A stretch of DNA of 64,000 nt from Bacilli bacterium (GTDB lineage Bacteria > Bacillota_I > Bacilli_A > RF39 > UBA660), in NCBI GenBank assembly GCA_900758495.1, contig CAAERO010000004.1:13282-77281 (forward strand), read 5' to 3'. Both the position numbers and the translations under genes were made by a program. The number at the start of each line of letters is the position of its first letter. Within the stretch, counting starts at the first letter, position 1. The notes under the pieces were generated by a model. It worked only from the letters and a program-made list of their open reading frames with translations, was not told the DNA's origin and made no database searches. This document shows positions 42,217 through 49,804 of the stretch, piece after piece.

Positions 42217-42244
42217 ATGTTTCAAAAAGAAAGAAGGACTTTAG

Positions 42245-44362
42245 ATGAAATTAAAATTTCGTGCAGATAAAGATGACTTAATTATATTTTGTGTCTTTGC
42301 TGTTTTCTTATTATATATAATAGCAATAGGAATTGTTAATTTACATACTTTTGCAACGCAAGGAGTATTTAGTGGTTTTAACCCATTTCCTGCTTTTGCC
42401 CCAGAGTTTTTGTGGATGACACTTTTAATTTATCTTGTTGCTTTAGTTGGAATGCTTTTAAGTGTTAAATCATATTTCTTTGAGATGGAAAAAGGTTTTG
42501 GAATAACTACAGAAAAGAAAGATAAAGGATATTCAAGATGGGCGAAAGATAAAGAGCTTCAACAGGAGTTAAAAGAAGTTTCTTTGAAAGCTGATACAGC
42601 TACAGCTGGTGGGGTTCCTCTTATCTTAAAAGATGATGTTGCTTGGGTAGATAATAGTGAATATCATACCTTGGTAATTGGTGCTACTGGTTCTGGTAAG
42701 ACGCAAACAGTTATCAAGCCGACAGTAAAACTACTTGCTAAGAATGGTGAATCTATGATTATTACTGACCCTAAGGGTGAAATTTACGAAAGTACTGCTT
42801 CTATGTTACGAGAAAAAGGTTATGATGTGCAAGTATTGAACTTTCGTAATCCACAATCTGGTAGTGGTTGGAATCCTTTGACATTACCGTATCATATGTA
42901 TAAGTCAGGTAATCAAGATAAGGCAATAGAGTTACTTGATGATTTAGCTTTAAATATATTATATGATTCATCTAATGCAAATGCTGATCCTTTCTGGGAA
43001 AAGACAAGTGCTGATTATTTTTCGGGAGTAGTTTTGGGTTTATTTGAAGATGCTCAAGAAGATGAAATTAACCTTAATAGTGTTAGTTTAATGACGACAG
43101 TTGGTGAAGAGAAGTTTGGTGCTAGTACCTATATCAAAGAATACTTTGATGCTAAAGATCCGGCTAGTGCTGCAGCAATTAATGCTTCTAGTACCATATC
43201 TGCTCCAACAGAAACAAAAGGAAGTATTTTATCAGTATTTAGACAAAAGATAAAACTATTTGCTTCTCGTGAAAACTTATCAGAAATGTTAAGCCATAGT
43301 GATATAGATTTAGCAGGAATTGGTAAGAGAAAAACTGCTTTGTTTATTGTTATTCAAGATGAAAAAACTACTTACCATCCATTAGTTACTATTCTTTTGA
43401 AACAATGTTATGAAACACTTATTGATGTTGCTCAAGCTAATGGTGGAGCTTTACCAGTTAGAACTAATTTCTTATTAGATGAGTTTGCTAATATGCCTAA
43501 ACTAAAAGATATGACAACAATGATTACAGCAGCACGTTCAAGACATATGCGTTTTACTATGATTATTCAAAACTATGCACAGTTAAATCAAGTATATGGT
43601 AAAGAAGAAGCTGAAACTATTCGTGGTAACTGTGGTAATATTATTTACTTAATATCAGCAGAAATTGCTGCCCTTGAAGAAATTTCTAAGATGTGTGGTG
43701 AAGTTAAGAGTAAAAAAGATGATAAGACTGCATCAACTCCACTTGTTACAGTATCAGATTTACAAAGAATGAAACAATTTGAAACGATTATTCTTCGTAT
43801 GCGTAAACAACCATTTAAAACTAAAATGACTCCAGACTTTAAAATTGATTGGGGAAAAACTTATCCAAAAGCTGTATTTGTAGAAAGAGAAAAAATACCT
43901 GTTCACACTTTTGATATTAAAACATTTGTCAAAGAACAAAAGAAGAAAAAACTACTTGAGATGATGAATTCAGCAGATATAGGTGCTCCAAGTGATGGAG
44001 GAAATGTTCCATCATTTGTACCACCAAACCTATTTGCTAATGCAAATAAACCAGCACCAAATCCATTTAATATGGATCCCCCTCAGAAGATGCCAATTAA
44101 TCAAGCTTTAGAGCCTAGTAAGAAAGAACCACCTATGCCAAGCTTTGATGTAGATGAATTGGTTAAAAAGATAGATGCTAAAATAGCAGAACTTGAAAAA
44201 GAAGAAGCTTTAGCAAAAGAAAAAGAAAAGATGGAGAGCAAGAAAGTAGAAGAAACAAGAACAGTAACTGCACCGAGAGCTGAAATTAAACCTAATACAA
44301 ATCTTAATTTAGATGATAGTAATGATACTGATGATGATTTCTTTGATGACTTTTTTGATTAG
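42245..44362 (+). CDS. virD4: VirD4/TraG-type coupling ATPase, cluster gene 21
   Basis: Substrate-receptor ATPase of T4SS. Two N-terminal membrane helices (about 12-33 and 55-76) are followed by the motor: Walker A GATGSGKTQTV near residue 145, I-T-D-P-K-G-E-I-Y-E-S (TraG signature), Walker B F-L-L-D-E-F-A-N-M-P near 410 and R-G-N-C-G-N-I-I-Y-L-I. The C-terminal 140 residues are a Pro/Lys/Glu-rich tail ending in a very acidic D/F stretch, which might recruit substrates. No relaxase is encoded nearby, so the cargo may be protein or unprocessed DNA. Confidence 0.95.
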   Translation: MKLKFRADKDDLIIFCVFAVFLLYIIAIGIVNLHTFATQGVFSGFNPFPAFAPEFLWMTLLIYLVALVGMLLSVKSYFFEMEKGFGITTEKKDKGYSRWAKDKELQQELKEVSLKADTATAGGVPLILKDDVAWVDNSEYHTLVIGATGSGKTQTVIKPTVKLLAKNGESMIITDPKGEIYESTASMLREKGYDVQVLNFRNPQSGSGWNPLTLPYHMYKSGNQDKAIELLDDLALNILYDSSNANADPFWEKTSADYFSGVVLGLFEDAQEDEINLNSVSLMTTVGEEKFGASTYIKEYFDAKDPASAAAINASSTISAPTETKGSILSVFRQKIKLFASRENLSEMLSHSDIDLAGIGKRKTALFIVIQDEKTTYHPLVTILLKQCYETLIDVAQANGGALPVRTNFLLDEFANMPKLKDMTTMITAARSRHMRFTMIIQNYAQLNQVYGKEEAETIRGNCGNIIYLISAEIAALEEISKMCGEVKSKKDDKTASTPLVTVSDLQRMKQFETIILRMRKQPFKTKMTPDFKIDWGKTYPKAVFVEREKIPVHTFDIKTFVKEQKKKKLLEMMNSADIGAPSDGGNVPSFVPPNLFANANKPAPNPFNMDPPQKMPINQALEPSKKEPPMPSFDVDELVKKIDAKIAELEKEEALAKEKEKMESKKVEETRTVTAPRAEIKPNTNLNLDDSNDTDDDFFDDFFD

Positions 44363-44372
44363 TAGGTGAAAT

Positions 44373-45578
44373 ATGTTTAATAGATTTAATAATTTAGGAA
44401 AAAAAATACGAACAGAAGAAGATTTAAAAGATACTAAAAAAGTAAGTGCTACTCCAACATCTGATAAAGAAAAAGCCCGTAAGAAACTATTAAAGATAGT
44501 GGGAATTATTTCTATTGTTTTAATTGTTATTTTCTTAATAATTTTAGTGGGAACTATGTTAGTAGGAACAACTTATACTTTTGACCAAATGGAACTTGAG
44601 TTAAAAAAGGCCGCAATAAAATATTATCAAGTACAAGATGCTTTACTTCCTGCTAATGAAGGAGAAAAAAGTGAAGTAGATGCTGCTACTCTATCAAGTG
44701 ATGAATATAAGTTAATGAAACCCCTTAGTAAAATGCGAAAAAATACACAATGTTCTGGTACCGTAGTTGTTCAAAAAATAAATAATGAATATATTTACAC
44801 ACCATATCTTGATTGTGGCAATAGCTATAAAACTAAAGAGCTATTTAATGCTGTAAAAGATGAAAATAAAACAGTTACTAGTGGTAATGGTTTATATGAG
44901 ATGAATGGTGAATTAGTTTTTAGAGGGGATAATGTTAATAACTATGTTCAGTTATCTAAAGGATTATTCAGAATTATTAAAATTACTAGTGAAAATAAGA
45001 TATTATTAATACCAGAATTTGAAGAATATTATTATAATACTTGGGATGATAGATATAATACAGAACTTGGTTATAGTGCAGGAATAAATGATTATAGATT
45101 AAGTCGTATTAAAGATACGCTTCTTGATATCTATAATGGTAATGTAAGTAAATTTATATTACTTGATGAAACCGACAAACAAAAACTTACTACTTACTCA
45201 TTATGTGTTGGAAAAAGAGGTAAAAAGGAAACAAATAATACTTCAGAAGTTGAGTGTGCTGATAAGATGGATAATCAGATGATTGGTTTATTAACAGCAA
45301 GTGATTATATGAATGCTTCAACTGATGCTAATTGTACAACAACTACTTCAAAATCTTGTCAGAACTATAATTATTTAAAAGTTAAAGATAGTAATTATTG
45401 GTTAATTACTGCTACTAATGAAAATACTGCTATTGTATATTATATTAATAATGAAGGTTATGTTGCAGAATCTAATGCATCAAGTCTTAGTATGATTAGA
45501 CCTACTATTATGTTAAATAATAATGTAATGATTAAAGGTGGTAAAGGTACAGAAAGTGATCCATTCATTTTAAAATAA
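44373..45578 (+). CDS. anchored pilin-like protein, paralog of cluster gene 2, cluster gene 22
   Basis: A 401-residue protein with a 45-residue cytoplasmic start, one helix (about 47-68) and an exported part that begins T-F-D-Q-M-E-L-E-L-K-K-A-A-I-K-Y-Y, a pseudopilin-like amphipathic segment, with a C-x(n)-C pair near 127 and 149. The later part has a L-F-R-I-I-K-I segment and ends G-T-E-S-D-P-F-I-L. These blocks match the protein at 20880-22697 in the same order, but the Ig-like DUF5011 domain is missing here. It closes the cluster ten bases after virD4. Confidence 0.68.
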   Translation: MFNRFNNLGKKIRTEEDLKDTKKVSATPTSDKEKARKKLLKIVGIISIVLIVIFLIILVGTMLVGTTYTFDQMELELKKAAIKYYQVQDALLPANEGEKSEVDAATLSSDEYKLMKPLSKMRKNTQCSGTVVVQKINNEYIYTPYLDCGNSYKTKELFNAVKDENKTVTSGNGLYEMNGELVFRGDNVNNYVQLSKGLFRIIKITSENKILLIPEFEEYYYNTWDDRYNTELGYSAGINDYRLSRIKDTLLDIYNGNVSKFILLDETDKQKLTTYSLCVGKRGKKETNNTSEVECADKMDNQMIGLLTASDYMNASTDANCTTTTSKSCQNYNYLKVKDSNYWLITATNENTAIVYYINNEGYVAESNASSLSMIRPTIMLNNNVMIKGGKGTESDPFILK

Positions 45579-45586
45579 AAGATATT

Positions 45587-45614
45587 AAAAGTCATATTTA
45601 ATTATGGCTTTTTT
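45587..45614 (+). terminator. terminator of the Tad/T4SS-like cluster
   Basis: AAAAGTCATA at 45587-45596 pairs with TATGGCTTTT at 45603-45612 (one T-G pair), followed by more T. Confidence 0.8.
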
Positions 45615-45688
45615 ACATGTATAAAGACGATAGTTTAATGTTAAAAATATCAAAATTAGTAAAAAAGTTTTGAAAATATAAAATAAGG

Positions 45689-45710
45689 AATGACCTTTGG
45701 TCATTTTTTT
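45689..45710 (+). terminator. second terminator between the cluster and spoVA
   Basis: AATGACC at 45689-45695 pairs with GGTCATT at 45699-45705 around TTT, followed by a run of T to 45710. With the terminator at 45587 it insulates the spoVA genes from the cluster. Confidence 0.8.
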
Positions 45711-45739
45711 GTATATCTAGCAAAAAAACAGCCATACTA
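45711..45739 (+). promoter_or_regulatory. sigma-G-like promoter of the spoVA operon
   Basis: GTATA at 45711-45715, 17-base spacer and CATACTA at 45733-45739, 16 bases before the spoVAC ATG. Both boxes and the spacing agree with the Bacillus sigma-G pattern as I recall it (GHATR, 17-18 bases, CATNHTA). spoVA is a sigma-G operon in Bacillus. Confidence 0.65.
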
Positions 45740-45755
45740 TCAATAGGTGAACAAA

Positions 45756-46199
45756 ATGAAAGAAAAAAAATATCAGATAATAGTTGAGAGACACAAACCT
45801 AGAGAAGAAAAAGGAAAGTTTGCTTTAATCGCATTTTTAATCGGTGGCTTAGTAGGAATGTTTGGGGAAGGACTTATTTGTTTTTATGTGAAAATATTAT
45901 CTATTTCTCGGAGTGATGCTTCAACTTATATGATAGTAACATTAATATTTCTAGCATCACTATTAACTGCTCTTGGAGTATTTGATAACTTAGTTAAGAA
46001 AGCTAAATGTGGACTTATTATCCCTATAACAGGATTTGCTCATTCAATGACTAGTGCGGCGATTGATTACAAAAAGGAAGGACCCATCTATGGAATAGGT
46101 AGTAATATCTTCAAACTAGCTGGTTCTGTTATTTTGTATGGAATTGTTTCTTCTTGGCTATTTGGAATGATTCGTTATGGAATCGAGGTGTTAAAATGA
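45756..46199 (+). CDS. spoVAC: stage V sporulation protein AC
   Basis: A 147-residue membrane protein with four hydrophobic helices and the SpoVAC pattern G-G-L-V-G-M-F-G-E-G, then L-G-V-F-D-N-L-V-K-K-A-K-C-G-L-I-I-P-I-T-G-F-A-H-S-M. SpoVAC is the mechanosensitive channel part of the SpoVA complex that moves dipicolinic acid in and out of spores. ATG 45756 follows the SD ataggtga; an in-frame GTG at 45747 overlaps it. Its stop overlaps the spoVAD ATG (ATGA). Confidence 0.93.
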   Translation: MKEKKYQIIVERHKPREEKGKFALIAFLIGGLVGMFGEGLICFYVKILSISRSDASTYMIVTLIFLASLLTALGVFDNLVKKAKCGLIIPITGFAHSMTSAAIDYKKEGPIYGIGSNIFKLAGSVILYGIVSSWLFGMIRYGIEVLK

Positions 46200-47191
46200 T
46201 TCTAAGATTTAAAAATGTATATGTTAAAGAAACAGCAACAGTAGCAGGAATTTATGAATCAAAAGGACCTCTTAGTAGCTATTTTGATAAAAAATATCGA
46301 AAAGATTTATATTGTGGTGAAAAGTCTTTTGAACAAGCAGAAGTAAAATTACTAGAAGATAGCTTGAAGTTAGTTCTTAAAAAAAGTAATTTAAAAGAGG
46401 ATAATATTGACTTAGTAATAGCAGGTGATTTATTAAATCAAATAACTTCTTCTTGTTATTCATCATTAAAAATGAATAGTCCGTTTCTCGGTATCTATAG
46501 TGCTTGTGCTACTAGTGTCGAAGGAATATTACTAGCATCTTCTCTAATAGAAGGTGGTTTTGTGAAAAATGTCATAGCGGCTACTTCTTCACATAATATG
46601 TCCAGTGAAAAACAATTTAGAAATCCGACAGAGTATGGGGCCCCGAAACCGAAGACAGCTACTTTTACTGCAACAGGTGGAGCAAGTATTTTACTTTCTG
46701 ATGAACCTAGTAAAGTAAAAATAACAGAAGGAATAATTGGTACAATGGTTGATTATAATCAAAAAGATCCTTTAAATATGGGAGCAGCAATGGCAGGGGC
46801 AGCGGCACATACTTTAGCAGAATATTTTAAAGAGAGTAAATATAAACCAGCAGATTTTGACTTGATTTTAACAGGTGACTTAGGTAGATATGGTAAAGAA
46901 ATATTAAAAGATTTTATGAAGGAAGAATATAAGATTACATTAGGTTCTAATTATAATGATTGCGGAACAATACTGTATGACTTAGATAGGCAAAAAGAAG
47001 TTATGGCTGGTGGTAGTGGACCAGTTTGTAGTGCATTAGTTGCTTATTCTAAAGTTTTAAATTCTTTAAATAAAGGTGAATATAAAAGAGTATTATTAGT
47101 AGCAACAGGAGCTTTATTCTCACCGACTTTTGTCTATCAAAAGAAACCAATTTTATCAATAGCACATTTAGTATGTTTGGAGGCGATTTAA
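46196..47191 (+). CDS. spoVAD: stage V sporulation protein AD
   Basis: A 331-residue soluble protein with a thiolase-like fold (family SpoVAD), which binds dipicolinic acid on the spore inner membrane. Characteristic segments are G-I-Y-S-A-C-A-T-S-V-E-G, A-A-T-S-S-H-N-M-S-S-E-K-Q-F-R-N-P-T-E-Y-G and A-G-G-S-G-P-V-C-S-A-L. The start ATG 46196 overlaps the spoVAC stop by four bases, and the gene ends directly before spoVAE. Confidence 0.95.
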   Translation: MILRFKNVYVKETATVAGIYESKGPLSSYFDKKYRKDLYCGEKSFEQAEVKLLEDSLKLVLKKSNLKEDNIDLVIAGDLLNQITSSCYSSLKMNSPFLGIYSACATSVEGILLASSLIEGGFVKNVIAATSSHNMSSEKQFRNPTEYGAPKPKTATFTATGGASILLSDEPSKVKITEGIIGTMVDYNQKDPLNMGAAMAGAAAHTLAEYFKESKYKPADFDLILTGDLGRYGKEILKDFMKEEYKITLGSNYNDCGTILYDLDRQKEVMAGGSGPVCSALVAYSKVLNSLNKGEYKRVLLVATGALFSPTFVYQKKPILSIAHLVCLEAI

Positions 47192-47542
47192 ATGTATTTT
47201 CTATATTCATTCTTATTCTGTGGAACTATTTGCTTAATAGCAGAACTTATTCTCGATAATACTAAACTTACTCCTGGCCATATAACCAGTATATTTGTAG
47301 TAGTAGGAGCAGCCTTAGATGCTTTTGGAATCTATGATTACTTCATTGCTACTTGTGGAGGAGGAACACTAGTACCAATCACATCATTTGGACATTCTCT
47401 TATTCATGGAGCATTAGCAAAAGCAGAAACATTTGGTTTCTTAGGACTATTAATGGGTATGTTCGACCTTACGGCATCAGGAATAACTTCAGCAATAATA
47501 TTTTCTTTTATTTTCACTTTATTCTTTCAAGCAAAAGATTAA
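47192..47542 (+). CDS. spoVAE: stage V sporulation protein AE (SpoVAEB type)
   Basis: A 116-residue membrane protein with the SpoVAE pattern L-T-P-G-H-I-T-S-I-F-V-V-V-G-A and G-G-G-T-L-V-P-I-T-S-F-G-H-S-L. It shares the family fold with SpoVAC and completes the minimal SpoVAC-AD-AE(B) set found in all spore formers. It abuts spoVAD. spoVAA, spoVAB, spoVAEA and spoVAF are not present in the window. Confidence 0.93.
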   Translation: MYFLYSFLFCGTICLIAELILDNTKLTPGHITSIFVVVGAALDAFGIYDYFIATCGGGTLVPITSFGHSLIHGALAKAETFGFLGLLMGMFDLTASGITSAIIFSFIFTLFFQAKD

Positions 47543-47591
47543 AAAATTGGTAAGTAAATATCTTGTATCTTTATAATAAATAATGCGTGCA

Positions 47592-47679
47592 ATACTTTAG
47601 TTGAAAAGAAACACTTTTTTCTATTTAAATTATGGATTACTTCAGTATAAAAAGAAACTTTTTGTATTGACTAAAGTAT
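47592..47679. repeat. 10-base inverted repeat downstream of spoVAE
   Basis: ATACTTTAGT at 47592-47601 is complementary to ACTAAAGTAT at 47670-47679. The 68 bases between are AT-rich and contain a small AAAAAG-AAA-CTTTTT hairpin (47649-47663). The 276-base gap between spoVAE and the next gene shows no gene that I can support. Confidence 0.4.
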
Positions 47680-47818
47680 CTAATAACTTATTTTATCTAT
47701 AGTGCCTTTATATATTGGTATAAACTTGGAATATCATTATATTTATTTTTTAATTATTAGAGTTGGAAATAGATAAAAAACTTCATTTAATGTAAATAAT
47801 ATAGATAAGGAGGTACTT

Positions 47819-48787
47819 ATGCTAACTTATCTATTTTTATCATTATTTATTACTAATGTCTATGCTGAGACAGTAGAGACTCCATATCTAATAGCAGATA
47901 CTTCTACTGCTAAAGAAAGAGAAATAATAAAAGAAGAAGATTTATACTATTTAAGAATAGAAGGGAAAACTAGTAATAATTACTATAGTAGTAAACCAAA
48001 AGACTATGATACTAAAACAGATATGTTTATCTATGATAAATATAGTAAATATACAACTAAAGAGATAAATAGTCCTGATTACTTAAAAGAAGAGATAACT
48101 TACTATCATTATTTAGAACTAGAAAAAATTAATTATCTAAAAGTACTAACTAGTAGTAATATAACTATTTTAGATATAAAACTTAATAATAATAATATTA
48201 AATCTAATAACAATACTTATTACTTTAATAAAAGTAAGATAGAAGATAGTATTTTAGAAGTAAAATTAATGGTATTAGAAAACTCTAGTAATAACTATTT
48301 ATTAATAGAAAATGATGATGTTTATCTAAAAGGAAAAATAAAGTTAAAAGAAAAAGGGGTAGTAATTAAGAAGATAAGATTAGTTAACTATTTAACTAAA
48401 TTAAAAATGAATAAAAAAGTAAAAGTTACTACTGATTATAATGAATTACCTTATTATAAGTTAATAAAAAAAGAAAAATTATATAGGTATAGAAGAAAAT
48501 TATATAAATATAAAAAGAATGATACTTTATTAACTAGTAATAGAGTCTTAGCTGGATATAAAGTAGATAGAGTAGAAAAGATAAATAGAATATATCGAAA
48601 AGAGGTATTTACTTTCTATGATAGTATTAAACTGGATTATTTAGATTGGGATAAGATTTTAGTAAGTTCAACCATACCTTTGAAAGAATTAAAACTATAT
48701 AAGAGTAAAGAGTGTGGAAAAATGAAATTAAAGCTAGTATATAAAACTTTTAGTTATTTAAAAGATATAGACTTTACATGTTCTTAA
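47819..48787 (+). CDS. secreted protein of unknown function between spoVA and a sporulation sigma factor
   Basis: A 322-residue protein with a short signal peptide (MLTYLFLSLFITNVYAET, cut after about residue 16) and a strong SD (aggagg). The mature part is very rich in Lys, Asn, Tyr, Leu and Ile and seems beta-rich, with no cysteine until the last 20 residues (KECGKM and FTCS). No known domain was recognised. Composition is even more AT-driven than its neighbours. Its place between spoVA and the sigma gene suggests a sporulation or spore-envelope role, which is only inference. Confidence 0.65.
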   Translation: MLTYLFLSLFITNVYAETVETPYLIADTSTAKEREIIKEEDLYYLRIEGKTSNNYYSSKPKDYDTKTDMFIYDKYSKYTTKEINSPDYLKEEITYYHYLELEKINYLKVLTSSNITILDIKLNNNNIKSNNNTYYFNKSKIEDSILEVKLMVLENSSNNYLLIENDDVYLKGKIKLKEKGVVIKKIRLVNYLTKLKMNKKVKVTTDYNELPYYKLIKKEKLYRYRRKLYKYKKNDTLLTSNRVLAGYKVDRVEKINRIYRKEVFTFYDSIKLDYLDWDKILVSSTIPLKELKLYKSKECGKMKLKLVYKTFSYLKDIDFTCS

Positions 48788-48807
48788 AAAAAAAGAAATT
48801 CTACTTT

Positions 48808-48814
48808 TGTCGAA
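48808..48814 (+). promoter_or_regulatory. Spo0A-box-like site upstream of the sigma gene
   Basis: TGTCGAA within CTTTTGTCGAATGG, matching the core of the Bacillus 0A box. It is 52 bases before the sigma-factor ATG. In Bacillus the early sporulation sigma operons are Spo0A targets. Whether this genome encodes Spo0A cannot be seen here. Confidence 0.4.
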
Positions 48815-48866
48815 TGGATTGTCTTTTAAAAAATATATAAGTATTCTTTAGGGGAAAGGAGGAGGT

Positions 48867-49514
48867 ATGGACGAGTTACTCTTAAAGTATGATAAATTAA
48901 TCTATATGATGGCTAATAAATATAAGAGCTATGCTAGTATAGATGATCTTTATCAAGCAGGATGTATTGGACTAAAAGAAGCATTAACTCATTATGATGA
49001 AAGTAAAGGAAGTGATTTAACTAGTTATATTTGTCTTTATATTAAAGGGGAGATGCTAAAAGAAGTCAGTAATAGTAGAGAAATAAGAGTAGGATATGAT
49101 GTTTATAGCTTTTCAAAGAAAGTAAAGGAGGCAAGAGATTATTTAACTCAAGAGTTTGGAAGAGAAGCAACTACTTATGAAGTAGCTTATTATATGAATG
49201 AGAATATAGAAAAGATAGAGATGGTTGCTAGAGTAAGTATGCCAGTTTATCATTTAGATGATAGTAATGAAGATAATTTATCTTTATATGATAAAGTTAG
49301 TTATGTAGAAAAAGCCTTTGATACTGATATCTTAGATTTAAAAAGTGCTTGTGATAAACTTAATTCTTATGAGAAAAGTTTAATCAATAATAGATACTAT
49401 CTTGATAAGACACAACAAGAAGTAGCAGAAAGTCTTGGTATTAGTCAAGTAAAAGTAAGTAGAGAGGAGAAGAAGATTTTAGAAAAATTAAGGGTTAGTT
49501 TAACGACTAATTAA
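48867..49514 (+). CDS. sporulation-type RNA polymerase sigma factor (SigF/SigG-like)
   Basis: A 215-residue sigma-70-family protein. Region 2 is Y-K-S-Y-A-S-I-D-D-L-Y-Q-A-G-C-I-G-L followed by K-G-S-D-L-T-S-Y; region 3 is G-R-E-A-T-T-Y-E-V-A; region 4 ends K-T-Q-Q-E-V-A-E-S-L-G-I-S-Q-V-K-V-S-R-E-E-K-K-I-L. Lack of region 1 and the order of regions fit SigF/SigG-type forespore factors. In Bacillus sigF lies just before spoVA; here the factor lies after spoVA. The SD is strong (aaaggagg). Which forespore sigma it is cannot be decided without a tree. Confidence 0.85.
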   Translation: MDELLLKYDKLIYMMANKYKSYASIDDLYQAGCIGLKEALTHYDESKGSDLTSYICLYIKGEMLKEVSNSREIRVGYDVYSFSKKVKEARDYLTQEFGREATTYEVAYYMNENIEKIEMVARVSMPVYHLDDSNEDNLSLYDKVSYVEKAFDTDILDLKSACDKLNSYEKSLINNRYYLDKTQQEVAESLGISQVKVSREEKKILEKLRVSLTTN

Positions 49515-49561
49515 TTTACATCTATAGGTAGAAATGATATAATTCCATTAGGAAATGAGAG

Positions 49562-49804
49562 ATGTATATGGATAAAGATTATCAAATGATAGATCATTCT
49601 ATTAAGATAAATAAAGAAGAATTACCTAAACTTTTGCAAAATATAATTAAAGATTTAGAAAAATATGATGAGGAAGGTAATATGGAAATGTATGATGGCT
49701 TTTCTTCTGGCTTTTATGCTGTAGCAAAAAACTTTTATGCTGAAGGGGTTATTAGTGAAAGTGTTTTTAAGCAATTAATTAGGAAGTATGGAGGTGATTA
49801 TTAA
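49562..49804 (+). CDS. small protein paired with a HipA-like kinase
   Basis: An 80-residue acidic protein without recognised domains (MYMDKDYQMIDHSIKINKEE, later FSSGFYAVAKNFYAEGVISES and L-I-R-K-Y-G-G-D-Y). Its stop shares a base with the ATG of the HipA-like gene, so both are translated together. Small proteins in this position often act as antitoxins or DNA-binding partners of HipA kinases, but no helix-turn-helix is obvious. ATG 49562 is chosen with the SD aggaaatgag; an in-frame ATG at 49568 is possible. Confidence 0.65.
   Translation: MYMDKDYQMIDHSIKINKEELPKLLQNIIKDLEKYDEEGNMEMYDGFSSGFYAVAKNFYAEGVISESVFKQLIRKYGGDY

Noticed and set aside
19324..45578. Integrative conjugative element or plasmid fragment
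   Set aside because: There is VirB4 and VirD4, but no relaxase, recombinase, replication protein, direct-repeat ends or tRNA insertion site was found.
47543..47818. Hidden small gene or RNA between spoVAE and the secreted protein
   Set aside because: Only AT-rich sequence, a 10-base inverted repeat and a weak hairpin; no frame with RBS and no covarying structure can be shown.
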